Source: Deinococcus radiophilus
Lineage (GTDB): Bacteria > Deinococcota > Deinococci > Deinococcales > Deinococcaceae
Length of the DNA: 64,000 bases
Direction: 5' to 3'
NCBI RefSeq assembly: GCF_020889625.1
Contig: NZ_CP086382.1
Span: 124,001 to 188,000, forward strand
Shown here: positions 46,218-57,105 of the stretch, piece by piece
Layout: each line of letters starts with the position of its first letter
Position numbering within the stretch: the stretch's first letter is position 1
Position numbers and translations under genes: made by a program
Notes under the pieces: model-generated
Told to the model about the DNA's origin: nothing
The model's database searches: none
Seen by the model: the letters and a program-made list of their open reading frames with translations, nothing else

Positions 46218-47696
46218 ATGCGGAATTACATTCTCAGTGCGGCAGCCCTGATGCTGTCAGCCACGGCCCACGCCGCTCCCCTGACCGCCGCCCAGGCCAC
46301 CGAGCAACTGCTGGGCGCGGGGCAAATTCAGGCCGAATGGTTCACGCCTGAGTTTCTGCAGATGGCCCCCCTGGACTTGATTCAGGCCCAGCTGGGCAGC
46401 CTGGAAGATCAGCTGGGGGCCTTTCAGACGGTAGAAACCCTGGACGGCGGCGGCCTGGTCGCTGTGTACGAGCGAGGGCGCCTGCGGGTGCAGGCCGAGG
46501 TGGACGCCCAGGGGCGACTGGCCCTATTCGGTGCCGTACCTGAGGACCCGGTCCAGACCGAGACCATCCTGGCACAGCAACTGGAAGGGGGCCGCGCCGC
46601 GCTGGACCAAATCCTGCGGGGACGCCTGGCCGCCGAGTATTTCGCGCCCAGTTTCCTGTCCGAGATTCCCGCTGAGGAACTGGCCGCGCTAATGGACAAT
46701 TTGGAGGCCGAATACGGGGCCTATCAGGGCGTGAAGGTCACTGGGCGGGGCTGGACCGCACAGTTTGAGCGCGGCGAGGTGCCGGTGTCCGGCTTTCAGG
46801 TGGACCGCGAAGGCCGCGTGATTCTACTGCAGTTTCAGCCCACGGTCACCTTTACCGACCTGGACGAAGCCCGCGCGGCCTTTGCGGCGCTGCCGGGCGA
46901 AGTCAGCCTGCTGGTGCGTCCGCTGGACGGTGGGAATCAGGGCGTCAGCCTCAATGCGGGGCAGTATCTGGCGGTCGGATCCACCTTCAAGCTGGCCATT
47001 TTGGGCGAACTGCAGGCCCGGATTGCCCGCGGTGAAATGCGCTGGGAGGACGAGCTGACCCTGACCGACGCCGAGAGGAGCCTGCCCAGTGGCACCTTGC
47101 AAGAAGCCCCCGCAGGCCGCCGTTACACCCTGCGCGACCTGGCGGACCGCATGATCCGCGACAGCGACAACACCGCCACCGACCTGCTGATGGCCCATGT
47201 GGGCGCCGAGGCGGTCAGCCGCCGCCTGGGTCAGGTGGCCGCGCCGAATACCCGGCAAGCCTTCACCCTCAAGGCCCCGGAGAATCTGGATCTGCTCCGG
47301 GCCTACCGCACGGCAGGGCTGGACGCTACGGCCCGCCGCGCCGTGCTCGCCGAGGCTCAGGCGCGGCCACTTCCCGGTGTGGCTGCCTTTGTAGGCGGCA
47401 AACCCCTGGCCCGCGATGTGGAATGGTTCATCACCACTCAGCAGGCCTGTGACCTGCTGGCCGAGGTGGCCGCGCTGCCTTCCACCCAGTTAAATCCTGG
47501 CGTCGCCGAGAAAGAGCAGTTCCGGCAAGTGAGCTACAAGGGCGGCAGCGAAATCGGCGTGCTGAATCTGACCACCCAGCTCACCAACCGGGCCGGGCAG
47601 CGCTACTGCGTGTCGGCCACCTGGAACGATGCCCAGGCGTTGAACGACGCACAGTTTATCGGGCTGTATCAGGGCGTGCTGCGGCTGCTGGAATAA
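46218..47696 (+). CDS. Secreted serine hydrolase related to class A beta-lactamases
   Basis: 492 aa. A Sec signal (MRNYILSAAALMLSATAHA) is followed by two tandem copies of a small alpha/beta domain (about 25-125 and 130-215; compare AEWFTPEFLQMAP with AEYFAPSFLSEIP). The C-terminal catalytic domain has SxxK GSTFK (about 254-258), SDN in DSDNTATDLL (about 315) and KGG in YKGGSE (about 440). It may be a beta-lactamase or a peptidoglycan hydrolase; the tandem N-terminal domains are not in ordinary beta-lactamases. It converges on the macroglobulin gene. Confidence 0.82.
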   Translation: MRNYILSAAALMLSATAHAAPLTAAQATEQLLGAGQIQAEWFTPEFLQMAPLDLIQAQLGSLEDQLGAFQTVETLDGGGLVAVYERGRLRVQAEVDAQGRLALFGAVPEDPVQTETILAQQLEGGRAALDQILRGRLAAEYFAPSFLSEIPAEELAALMDNLEAEYGAYQGVKVTGRGWTAQFERGEVPVSGFQVDREGRVILLQFQPTVTFTDLDEARAAFAALPGEVSLLVRPLDGGNQGVSLNAGQYLAVGSTFKLAILGELQARIARGEMRWEDELTLTDAERSLPSGTLQEAPAGRRYTLRDLADRMIRDSDNTATDLLMAHVGAEAVSRRLGQVAAPNTRQAFTLKAPENLDLLRAYRTAGLDATARRAVLAEAQARPLPGVAAFVGGKPLARDVEWFITTQQACDLLAEVAALPSTQLNPGVAEKEQFRQVSYKGGSEIGVLNLTTQLTNRAGQRYCVSATWNDAQALNDAQFIGLYQGVLRLLE

Positions 47697-47710
47697 CGGC
47701 GCCAGGCGAC

Positions 47711-47740
47711 AAAAGGGACCCTGCCAGCCGGGGATCCCTT
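47711..47740 (-). terminator. Terminator of the macroglobulin gene
   Basis: On the minus strand AAGGGATCCC and GGGTCCCTT form an imperfect stem around a short loop and run into TTTT. It sits in the 52-bp gap between convergent genes. Confidence 0.6.
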
Positions 47741-47748
47741 GGCCCGAA

Positions 47749-50700
47749 CTACTCCACCCACAGCCGTTCGGCGCGGCCCTCGCCCAACTGGCCGCCCTGG
47801 CTGGCTTCCAGGTATGGTGCCGGGGCCTGATAGTCGCCGCTGGCCAGTGCCCGCAGCTGATAACGGATCACTGTCTCCCCGGCGGGAAGCTGCTCTAGGT
47901 AAAAGACACTGCGGTCATCGTAGATGGAACGCGCGGCCCAAGCCAGCGCGGTGCTGCCAGGCGTATTCTCCCAGCCGGGAAAGGCGAAAGGGCGGTCGTC
48001 AACGGCTTCCAGACCGCCGGGGGTAGGGTCGGTCAGGCGCAGGCCCTTCAGGGCGGTGGGAGCCTGCACCCGCAGCGTGACAGTGACGATCTCATCGCGT
48101 CCCACACGGGTGGCAGAGTAGCTGCGCTCCAGCCTTACGCTGCTCAGGGCGGCGGGGGGCGCAGTGACCCGGCGGGTCAGAAACTCGCGCTCACAGGCCA
48201 GGCCTGCCGGACCACTCAGGGTCAGCTCCGGTGCGCCGGTCAACTGCTGGAGCCCAAACACCAGGCACCGCGGCTGCGCCAGGGACACCGGCTGGGTCTC
48301 GCCGCCCAGGCGGACCGCAGCGCTGCCTCCTGCTGAGCCCGCCGCTTCCTGTTGGGCAGCCAGGGTCAACGCCGCCACGGCCGCCGCCGTGTCACGCGGT
48401 CCCCCGAAGCTCTGCCCGGTGCGGGCCTGCCAGACGGCCTCCAACAGCATCTGGGCCTCCTCCATCTGACCCAGCCGCTGGGCGGCCAGCGCCAGCCAGG
48501 CGGTGCCTTCGGCAGTGTCCAGCGCCCAGCTGCCGGAACGCGACTCAGCCGCGTTCTGCTGCGCGTCAGCCAGGGCCGAGCGGTACAGGGGCCGGGCCGC
48601 CTCAGGCTGGGCCAGGGCCAGTGCTGCGGCCAGTCGGGCCTGCTGAGCGGCGCTGAGGTTCTGGAATCGTCCGAGTGCCGCCATCCCCTGTGCATCTCCC
48701 GCCTGAATCAAGGCGGCCACCAGGGTGGAATCGGGCGGCCCTTTCAGTTGCGTCAGCAGCTTCTGAGCGTCCTCGCGCGCAATGTCCAGCACACTCTCCG
48801 TCACCAGACCAGCCGCCCGGGCCTGACCCAGGGCAGCCAGGGCCAGGCCCGTCTGCTCGGCGTCGGGGACTGTGGACTGGGCCGTCCAGCCCCAGCCACC
48901 CCCCAGTTCGGTGTAGTCCAGATGCAGGCTGAGGAGGGCCTGCACGTCACGCTGGGCCGCTGCCCGCAGTCCCTGGGCCGGCAGCAGGCTTTCCCAGCCC
49001 AGGGCCTGCGAGAGCCGCAGCAGGTCCAGATTGGCCCCCAGCGAAGCCGCTACGCCGTCGGTGGTAATCCAGCGCTCGGCAGGGTCGCGCAGATAGGCGC
49101 TCAGGCTGGCAATACGCGCCTGATGAGGCCCGGCGGCCAGCGTCAGCACCAGTGCCTCAGGTTGCTGCCCAGCGGGGACGCTGAGCGTCTCACGGTGTGG
49201 TCCCCGGCCCGAGGCGCGGCTGACCTCGCGGCTGCCAGCTGGGCGGACCGGCAGCGTCTCCTGCAGCGCGTCCCCCTGTAGCCCCCCGGCGCGGGCCACC
49301 AGCGTGAGGGGCCCAGGCTGCTCCGGAGCACTCAGGTCAAAGCGCACGGTGCCGCGGCCAGCACGGAGGGTCAGCGGCTGGGTCTGGGCCGCGCCGCCGA
49401 CCTCCAGGGTGACCTGCTCGGTACGGTCACTGCCCGCTTCGTCCTGCACACTAAGGTAAGCCATACCCCGGTCCCCCGCCGTCAAGACGCGGGGCCGCGA
49501 CAGGCGCACCGCATAGGGCAGCCCCACTGTCAGTTCACTGCGGGTCTGCCCCACCGCTGTTTGCCCGCTGAAGGCGCGGGCGCTGACGCGGTACTCACCT
49601 AAGGCTTCGGGCAGGGTAAACGTCACCTGGGCGCGTCCATCTGCACCGGTCTGGACCGTGTCGAACAGGGCCAATTCGCGCAGATCGCTGCGCAGAGGCG
49701 CGCCGTCACCGCCAGCACCGCCGCCCCCACGGCCATCGGGCGGCAGATCGTAGGAGGTGACCTGCCAAGCCTGGGGTGAGGTGACACCCCAGAACAGCCG
49801 CCAGGGATCTGGTGCCGGATCTTCGGCCACGGCATAAAGAGCTTCCTGCACGGCATTCAGCGTGACCAGCGCTGGCTGGGGCTGACCACTCTGCACGGTT
49901 TCCACATCCAGGGTGACCCGCTCGCCAGGGCGCAGCTTCCCGGACGGCCCGGTCACGCGGATCTCTACGCGGCGGTCGTCACGCACTACGGGCAGCACCG
50001 CCGTGGAGGCCCGCACCACCTCGCCCTGATAGGTGGTGGTCACGTCCAGCCTCACCCCTGGTGTGGAGGCAGCGTCCAGCGGAACCGCAATCGGCGTCAC
50101 TGGCCCACGTACCGTCAGCGGCTGGCGGATCAGGCGGTCCTCGGCGGCAATTTCCAGCAGCAGCGGTGTTCCGGCGGGCAGATTGGTCTTCAGTTCGGCG
50201 CGTACCTGCTCGCCGGGGTGCCGTGGCAGGGGCTGAGCCACCAGCTCGGCCTGGTACCGCTGCGGAGGCGCGTAAACATACGCCGCCCCACGCTGGCCGG
50301 CCCACAACTCGCCGGTCACCTGGCGGCCGCTGGCGTCCTGGGCGCTCAGCTTGATGGTGTAGCTGCCGTCCCGCGGCAAGGCAAAGCTGGGGCGTACCCA
50401 GCCTGCGGCGTCGCTGGTCAGGGTTTGCTCAGCCGCGACTTCGGTGCGCTGCTGGCCCTCCACATAAAAGGTACGAATCAGCTGCGCCTGCACGCGCCGT
50501 CCCGCCTGCGGCTGGTCTCCCGTCACGGAGCGCACCTGCACTGCCGCCGCGACGCGGTCCCCCACCTGCTCAGCCCAGTCCTGTAGCACCAGCCGTATCC
50601 CGGCAGGGTACAGCGTGAGCCAATGCTCGGCGTACACGTCCCGGCCGTATTCATCCTTGGCGCGCACAATGATCCGGGCAGCCTGGGGCGCATTCTTGAG

Positions 50701-52266
50701 CGCCGACGTGGGCAGGCTGAAGCTTGCCCGGCCGTCCACAGAGCGAGTCAGGGCAGGCTTACGGTCCAGATACGAGTAGTCACTACCGGACCACCATGCG
50801 GCGCTCTGGGTTTCCTGCCGCAGTTCGGCCAGGGGATCGTCCTGCCCCTGCGGGTTCAGGTTGCTTTGCTGACCCATCAGGTCCAGAAAGATCTCGGCCT
50901 GGACCTGCGCGGGGCCGCCGGCGTACAGGTCGGCGCTCAGGTTCAGGGGCAGCGGTTCTCCGGCGATCAGCTGGGTGGAGGCCTGCGCGTCCAGGGTGAA
51001 CTGCGGCTTGACGAAGGCCTGTACCCGCACCGGCAGGCGGCTGACGCTGGGGTCCGGCTGCGGGTTCTCGGCGGTGGGCGGGGTGGGCACTTCGACCTCG
51101 ACCTCGTAATCGCCGGTTCTTATCTCACTGGCCAGTGGCATCTCGAAGCGCACCAATCCCTGCGCATCGGCCTGGGCCGACACCGAGTAGAGTTCATTGC
51201 CGCCCCAGCCCCGCGTCAGCCGCACGGTGACCGGACCACTGTAGGGCTGGCGCTCGCCGTTCACCAAGCGGCGCACCACCGCCAGGCCTTCGAGGGTTTC
51301 ACCGGGACGGTACACCGGCTTGGAAGTCTGAAGAAAAGCCCGGGCCCGCTCGGACACTCCCACGCCCCAGCTGGACAGGTCAAGGTCGGCGCGGTGAGAT
51401 TGACCCGCGATCTGCACCTCAGCATTCAGCTGCAGCGCTTCACCGTCACGCACTGGAAAGGTCGCCCGGCCCTGGGCATCGGTGGTCACGGCTGGGAGGT
51501 CGCGGACCTTTTCCCAGCGCCAGGATGTGGGATCGTCTATCCGGCGCCAGGCACTGGCCTTGACCCGCGTCCCCGGCAGCGGCTGCCCGGTCACGGCATG
51601 CATGGCGTATACCTGCACGGCGTTCGGCAGCACGGTCGCCATCAGGTTCAGACTGGTGACGATCAGCACCTCGGCGCCCTGTACGCCCGTGGTGGCTCCC
51701 GCCTGGGAAGCAGTGACCAGATACGCCCCTGGCGGCAACGCTGGCAACTGAATGGGCGCTAGGCCATCTATGGAGCTGGGACGCGGCACGACCGGTATCC
51801 GGTGGAGCACCCCCCCTGTGGCCTGATACCGGGACACCCCTTCAGCGGTATCCCAGCGGCCCAGGGGCAGGACCCGCAGTTCTAGGCGGCCCAGGGAGCG
51901 CCCCGCTTCTCCGCCCCCCACCAGCAACCTGATCGGCTGCCCCGCAGGCTGTGGGGTTGTGGTGTAGGCGCCACCGACTGGAGACACCACGGCGATGCCC
52001 TGCCCCTCCGAACTGATCAGGCCGCTGCGGGCGTAATACACCTGCTGACCGTAGGGCACGGCCACCACAGCAGGCCGGGTGTACTGCCGGTATTCGCCCA
52101 GCGCGACCAAGGCCTTGCCGGCGGGGAGGGTCAGCACCGGGGCACCGCTCAGGTCCGGCGTGGCGTAGAGCGGAAGTGGCGCGGCGGCGCGGTCAGCCAG
52201 CGCCGTGGTCGGCCACACGGCCAGCAAAACAGTCAGAGAAAGCCAGCCGCGGGCAAAGGGGTTCAT
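47749..52266 (-). CDS. Bacterial alpha-2-macroglobulin family protein (thioester-less)
   Basis: 1505 aa. A Sec signal peptide (about 1-24) leads to MG-type beta domains. MG2 carries the TSKPVYRPGETLEGLAVVRR signature, a bait-region-like middle part follows, and the A2M domain is near 865-950 (LFDTVQTGADGRAQVTFTLPE). The toroid near 1050-1330 has YLRDPAERWITTDGVAASL where the thioester GCxEQ would be, so the covalent trap is absent, as in the MagD type. Probably a periplasmic protease inhibitor or envelope guard. A TATGCT box ends 5 bases upstream of the ATG. Confidence 0.88.
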   Translation of the reverse strand: MNPFARGWLSLTVLLAVWPTTALADRAAAPLPLYATPDLSGAPVLTLPAGKALVALGEYRQYTRPAVVAVPYGQQVYYARSGLISSEGQGIAVVSPVGGAYTTTPQPAGQPIRLLVGGGEAGRSLGRLELRVLPLGRWDTAEGVSRYQATGGVLHRIPVVPRPSSIDGLAPIQLPALPPGAYLVTASQAGATTGVQGAEVLIVTSLNLMATVLPNAVQVYAMHAVTGQPLPGTRVKASAWRRIDDPTSWRWEKVRDLPAVTTDAQGRATFPVRDGEALQLNAEVQIAGQSHRADLDLSSWGVGVSERARAFLQTSKPVYRPGETLEGLAVVRRLVNGERQPYSGPVTVRLTRGWGGNELYSVSAQADAQGLVRFEMPLASEIRTGDYEVEVEVPTPPTAENPQPDPSVSRLPVRVQAFVKPQFTLDAQASTQLIAGEPLPLNLSADLYAGGPAQVQAEIFLDLMGQQSNLNPQGQDDPLAELRQETQSAAWWSGSDYSYLDRKPALTRSVDGRASFSLPTSALKNAPQAARIIVRAKDEYGRDVYAEHWLTLYPAGIRLVLQDWAEQVGDRVAAAVQVRSVTGDQPQAGRRVQAQLIRTFYVEGQQRTEVAAEQTLTSDAAGWVRPSFALPRDGSYTIKLSAQDASGRQVTGELWAGQRGAAYVYAPPQRYQAELVAQPLPRHPGEQVRAELKTNLPAGTPLLLEIAAEDRLIRQPLTVRGPVTPIAVPLDAASTPGVRLDVTTTYQGEVVRASTAVLPVVRDDRRVEIRVTGPSGKLRPGERVTLDVETVQSGQPQPALVTLNAVQEALYAVAEDPAPDPWRLFWGVTSPQAWQVTSYDLPPDGRGGGGAGGDGAPLRSDLRELALFDTVQTGADGRAQVTFTLPEALGEYRVSARAFSGQTAVGQTRSELTVGLPYAVRLSRPRVLTAGDRGMAYLSVQDEAGSDRTEQVTLEVGGAAQTQPLTLRAGRGTVRFDLSAPEQPGPLTLVARAGGLQGDALQETLPVRPAGSREVSRASGRGPHRETLSVPAGQQPEALVLTLAAGPHQARIASLSAYLRDPAERWITTDGVAASLGANLDLLRLSQALGWESLLPAQGLRAAAQRDVQALLSLHLDYTELGGGWGWTAQSTVPDAEQTGLALAALGQARAAGLVTESVLDIAREDAQKLLTQLKGPPDSTLVAALIQAGDAQGMAALGRFQNLSAAQQARLAAALALAQPEAARPLYRSALADAQQNAAESRSGSWALDTAEGTAWLALAAQRLGQMEEAQMLLEAVWQARTGQSFGGPRDTAAAVAALTLAAQQEAAGSAGGSAAVRLGGETQPVSLAQPRCLVFGLQQLTGAPELTLSGPAGLACEREFLTRRVTAPPAALSSVRLERSYSATRVGRDEIVTVTLRVQAPTALKGLRLTDPTPGGLEAVDDRPFAFPGWENTPGSTALAWAARSIYDDRSVFYLEQLPAGETVIRYQLRALASGDYQAPAPYLEASQGGQLGEGRAERLWVE

Positions 52267-52337
52267 GCTTCAGCATAAGGCGGCGTGTCACCGCTGACCT
52301 GACGAAATCTTGAGCGTTGACCCATCAGGGCCAGGAG

Positions 52338-52853
52338 TCAGTTCAGCGTCTTGCCACGCAGGTGCTGGGCACAGGAAATACGGTGACCCAGTTCCTCAGC
52401 GCCCAGTTCGCCGTGTTCCAGCAGCCCGGCGGCCACCACCTGTACCTCGGTCCAGCTGCGGCGCAGCGTGGCCGCGGTTCTGGCCCGCAGCACCTGCAGA
52501 TACGCAGCGGCCACCGCCTGTTCGCCGGGATCACTCAGACTGCGCCGGAGCAGTTCCAGCGCCGCCGCTTCAGCCAATGCCAAGTCGGGCCACTCATACC
52601 CCGCCAGTTCCAGGGCCACCGTTCCTGCCAGCCCCACCATCACCAGATCTTCCATCAGTCCCCGGTTCAGTGCCAGCGCCGCCGGATCGGGCGCCAGGCC
52701 GTAGCGAATACCGTCCACCAGACTGACCTGCTGCACCCGCGCTGGGGCACGGCCACACAGTGTGGCCAGCACGGCCTCAGCGGCCAGTTGCTGGCAGCGC
52801 TGTTCGTCATTCGGGGCTTGGGTGGGGGCCGGGGTACTGTGGAGGGTGGGCAT
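52338..52853 (-). CDS. Degenerate FtsH-peptidase (M41)-like protein, active site lost
   Basis: 171 aa, not a recognised family by itself. It follows the C-terminal M41 domain of FtsH: LAAEAVLATLCGRAP (23-37) sits where HEAGHA is expected but has no HExxH, then VQQVSLVDGIRYGLAP, then VGLAGTVALELAGYEWPDLALAEAAAL (split as 73-84 and 85-99), parallel to the LGGRAAEEL...ND-x-x-x-A segment. The final helices are RSWTEVQVVAAGLLEHGELGA-like. No AAA domain or membrane helix. AAAGGA precedes ATG 52853. Possibly a non-catalytic regulator; structural similarity only. Confidence 0.55.
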   Translation of the reverse strand: MPTLHSTPAPTQAPNDEQRCQQLAAEAVLATLCGRAPARVQQVSLVDGIRYGLAPDPAALALNRGLMEDLVMVGLAGTVALELAGYEWPDLALAEAAALELLRRSLSDPGEQAVAAAYLQVLRARTAATLRRSWTEVQVVAAGLLEHGELGAEELGHRISCAQHLRGKTLN

Positions 52854-52916
52854 TAACTTGAATCCTTTGGTCAGGATTAAAGCACAGCCCGCTTCTGCCA
52901 TTGCAGGACAGTTCAC

Positions 52917-52946
52917 AAAAAAGCCCACCACCCGGAGGTGGCGGGG
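52917..52946 (-). terminator. Terminator of the DUF1540 gene
   Basis: On the minus strand GCC-CCG-CCACC and GGTGG-TG-GGC form a GC-rich stem followed by six T residues, 16 bp after the stop codon. Confidence 0.8.
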
Positions 52947-52961
52947 CAAGTGAACTGGAAC

Positions 52962-53162
52962 TTACTGGCCCTGACCAGGGCGGTCACTCTCGGCAGAGGC
53001 ATCCTGAGCGGGCGAGAAGGTCAGGCAGCGGGCCTGATCGGCGCTCAGGCTGACCTCAATCTGTCCGGCGGTACAGTTCTGGTCACGGTTGAAACGGCAG
53101 GTGACGGCGTCACAGCGGCTGACAACACTCTGTTCGTTATTCATGGCTGCACTGTAGTCCAT
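52962..53162 (-). CDS. Small DUF1540 protein, probable metal-binding
   Basis: 66 aa. The DUF1540 core has Cys17, Cys22, Cys30 and Cys46 in SRCDAVTCRFNRDQNCTAGQ, a compact four-cysteine pattern likely to bind zinc or iron. The ATG at 53162 is chosen because AAAGGAGG lies 5 bases upstream. It has its own terminator, so it is a real monocistronic gene. The family function is unknown; it is often seen in spore-formers and extremophiles. Confidence 0.8.
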   Translation of the reverse strand: MDYSAAMNNEQSVVSRCDAVTCRFNRDQNCTAGQIEVSLSADQARCLTFSPAQDASAESDRPGQGQ

Positions 53163-53394
53163 CAAGCCTCCTTTAAAAAGTAGGGAGGCGCGTCATGTAA
53201 AGAGGGCTAATTTATAAACTTGATCAGGCTACTAAGGTATCAGCTCCGCTGCCTCAACGCCTTGAGGTCATCCGGAAAATAGGGTGAGCTGCCCAGGAAT
53301 GTCCGCGTCTACTCTCTCTCCTGCAGAGCTGTGCCAGTCGGCCCATATGAAACCTCGGTGACGGATGCGTCGCCGTGATTTTCCGAGGCAGCCT

Positions 53395-54342
<948 letters not shown>

Positions 54343-54599
54343 CGAGATTCGCAGGTCGCGCAGGGGCCGTCCCAGAGCGTCGGTGATGGGCAGTGGCGTG
54401 GAGATGATGGATTACATCCTTTCAGAAAACAGGGGAAGCCGTAGAACCCTCAGCATCGGCGTGATGACATTTGCTATAGGTGGGAGGGATTGCATTCGGC
54501 CCACAAGCCTTCACCCTTTTCTCGGGCATTTCAGCTTGATGGAGGCAGGGCCTCTACCGCAACGGGAAGCCTCAAAAAACATCCACGTGGCACGGACGC

Positions 54600-55916
54600 T
54601 CAATCTTCTTTCCTGAACGGAGGCTGAGGATGCCCCGTCGCCAGCGGTGTCAGAGCCACAATCATGACCAGTGTCAACATAGGCAGAAAACTGCCAAAGG
54701 CGGGATTTGGAAAGAGTGTTTCTGTGGCAACCGTAGTAATCCAGAGACTGATCAGGAGGTTCAGTGCCATGCTGGCCCGCCGCTGACGCAACCTGTGCAG
54801 CTGTGACATGAGGACACCAAAAAACAGCACCATGACACTCAGACCCGCCAAACCCGTGTCATAAAGTACCTGCAGCACCATCATGTGGGCATTGACTCCA
54901 TGATTGCCGATGCCAGACCCCATACCGCTGCCCAGTAGCAGCCGGACTGGTTCATCCAGCAAGCTGCGCAGGTAGGATTGCCAGATTTCAGCCCGGCCAG
55001 CGAGGTTCTCGGTATTGCCCGCTTCCAGAATGGTGGACTGACGGGCGATGATCTTATCCAAATCCGTCTGCAAATAGGGCAGCGCGAAAACGCCTCCAAG
55101 ACCGACCAGGAGTATCATCAGCGTGGAACGAAGCGGCGTACGGATACCTTCAAGGAGGACGAAGACGACTGCGCCAACCAAACCGGCGCGGGCGCCGCTG
55201 AGAAAACAGGTCAACACCACCAGCAAAAGCAGCCATGAGTTGCTGCGGTCGGCGCGCATCAACATGGCGAACGCTCCTTGCAGCAGGAGCATGGAAGCGA
55301 CGAAGCCGTGGTTATAACTCAGCGTGCCCAGCCCCGGGTCATACGATTGATAGTAAAAATCCCAGAGCCCAGGTACACCGCTGCCGGGAAGAATCTGGCC
55401 CAGCAGCTTTGGCAAGAACGGCGAAAAATAAGTCCAAGTGACGGTAGCAGCGGTAAATAGAAAGCCAGCGGTGGCCACTCGGCCCCAGGTACGGAGTAAT
55501 CCAGCGCTGAGAGACAGCCGTGAAACAATCCAGAACATCGCGGTTAACTGAAAGAGTTTGTAAACTTGAAAGATCCCGAATGGGAGGGCGACGTCCAAGT
55601 GACCATCTTGCATGATGAAAAGAAGCACCAAGGACAGCGCCGAGAGTCCAAAGATCAGCAGGATCCCTTTCCAAAGAAGCTGCAAGTCCTGGCGTACCGG
55701 CGCCGAATAAAGGACGGCCGTGATCAAGGCCGCCCAGAAGCTGAGATCCGCCAGGGTCTGCCACAGGGGCCAGGGGCCAAACCCCAGCACTGGAAGGCCA
55801 AAGCCCTGAACCGCGATATACACCGTCAGAAGGAATCCCACCAGCCGCTCTGCTCTGCGGGCAAACGAATGCTGGCCCAGTGGCGGCTGATGCTTGCCCG
55901 ACCAGCTTAGAGTCAT
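54600..55916 (-). CDS. O-antigen ligase/polymerase-like protein (Wzy/WaaL family)
   Basis: 438-aa membrane protein with about 10-12 helices and the long loop with GRAEIWQSYLRSLLDEPVRLLLGSGMGSG and HMMVLQVLYDTGLAG segments (listed separately as GRAEIW and GSGMGSGIGNHG), typical of polymerases that join repeat units on the carrier lipid in the periplasm. Last gene of a five-gene minus-strand operon; it overlaps the upstream glycosyltransferase by ATGA. Confidence 0.82.
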   Translation of the reverse strand: MTLSWSGKHQPPLGQHSFARRAERLVGFLLTVYIAVQGFGLPVLGFGPWPLWQTLADLSFWAALITAVLYSAPVRQDLQLLWKGILLIFGLSALSLVLLFIMQDGHLDVALPFGIFQVYKLFQLTAMFWIVSRLSLSAGLLRTWGRVATAGFLFTAATVTWTYFSPFLPKLLGQILPGSGVPGLWDFYYQSYDPGLGTLSYNHGFVASMLLLQGAFAMLMRADRSNSWLLLLVVLTCFLSGARAGLVGAVVFVLLEGIRTPLRSTLMILLVGLGGVFALPYLQTDLDKIIARQSTILEAGNTENLAGRAEIWQSYLRSLLDEPVRLLLGSGMGSGIGNHGVNAHMMVLQVLYDTGLAGLSVMVLFFGVLMSQLHRLRQRRASMALNLLISLWITTVATETLFPNPAFGSFLPMLTLVMIVALTPLATGHPQPPFRKED

Positions 55917-57091
55917 GAGCGTGCCTGCGCCGTAACACGCCGGTAAAATTCGGCCAGCTGCCGCGAAGTCTGCCCAATGTCAAAAGCAAACTGTGGAGCG
56001 GGGTGGCGTCCTCGGGCCAGCGCCTGGGCTGACGCGTCGGCCCAGGCCCGTGCCGACGCTGACAGGGGCAGTTTCCAAACGTCAACCAGCGGAAAACGCT
56101 CATCACCAGAAAGAATAGGAACGGTGTCTGAAACCACGCCAGGGAGTCCAGCCATCTGCGCCTCAATCAGCGACAGACTCAGTCCCTCAAACTCGGAGGC
56201 CAGCAAGAAGACATCCATGGCCCACAGCATTTCCGGAACATCTGGGCGCGAGCCGGTCAGGCAGACCCAGTGTTGCAGCTTGAGGCGGCTCACCTCCTGC
56301 TCAATCACCTGGCGCTGTGGTCCATCCCCCACCAGCAACAGATAAGCCGCGCCATGCTGGCGGTGAAATTCCTGCAAAATCTCCAGCAAGAAGGGGAGGT
56401 TCTTCTCGGGCCTCATCTGGGCCACGCACCCCAGGACAGGAATGCCTTCTTCCAGGCCCAGGGAACGGCGTATGATCTGCGTCTGCCGTGGCTGCGCAAA
56501 AGCGTCCAAGTCAACACCCAAATCAATGATCTGTGCCGAGCGCCAGTGGCGACCGAAAAGGGACTGGGCCGCCGACTGACTGACCGCGGTGCGGTGGGTC
56601 ACGCCCAGATTGAGGGCCAGTGCCATGAAGAACAGATACAGACGCCGGGTGGGCCTAACTGTCCGATCCACCTGGAGCGTATTGCTGTGACTGGTCACCA
56701 CCCGCACCGGCACGCCGGCCAACCGGGCCAAGAGGACAATCACGCCGCTGAAGTGGTGAACGTGAACGTGGACCACGTCATATTGGAGGCGGCGCAGTTC
56801 GCGCCAGTAAGCCCACAAAAAAGCTGGGAGGTGCGACGTTGCAGGCGGGTGAACAACGTGAGCTCCCAGCCGCCGAATCTCAGGCTCGTGCTCTCCTGTC
56901 ACGGGCGGGGAGGCGGCCAGGAAGACGTTCATTTCGGTCTCCTGACGTGGAATCCGCCGAAATAAGTTGACCAACCAACTCTCTACCCCGCCACGGTCCA
57001 GATTACCGGTGACATGCAACACCCGTACTGGCCCCGTCTGCTCCTGAGATGAAGGAAAGTGCATCACTGGGAGCCAGAATAGTGGATCCAT
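55913..57091 (-). CDS. Family 4 glycosyltransferase (EpsF-like)
   Basis: 392 aa GT-B enzyme. N-terminal VLHVTGNLDRGGVESWLVNL binds acceptor; the C-terminal donor domain has GCVAQMRPEKNLPFLLEIL, LVGDGPQRQ and ASEFEGLSLSLIEAQMAGLP with the E-x7-E motif. Transfers a sugar to the growing lipid-linked repeat unit at the inner membrane. The ATG at 57091 lies 14 bases after the LCP stop; a second Met (57064) is possible. Confidence 0.88.
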   Translation of the reverse strand: MDPLFWLPVMHFPSSQEQTGPVRVLHVTGNLDRGGVESWLVNLFRRIPRQETEMNVFLAASPPVTGEHEPEIRRLGAHVVHPPATSHLPAFLWAYWRELRRLQYDVVHVHVHHFSGVIVLLARLAGVPVRVVTSHSNTLQVDRTVRPTRRLYLFFMALALNLGVTHRTAVSQSAAQSLFGRHWRSAQIIDLGVDLDAFAQPRQTQIIRRSLGLEEGIPVLGCVAQMRPEKNLPFLLEILQEFHRQHGAAYLLLVGDGPQRQVIEQEVSRLKLQHWVCLTGSRPDVPEMLWAMDVFLLASEFEGLSLSLIEAQMAGLPGVVSDTVPILSGDERFPLVDVWKLPLSASARAWADASAQALARGRHPAPQFAFDIGQTSRQLAEFYRRVTAQARS

Positions 57092-57105
57092 CTCAGCGGC
57101 AATCT

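Noticed and set aside
50623..51762. Plus-strand frame of 379 codons opposite the macroglobulin gene
   Set aside because: Antisense shadow, no family motifs.
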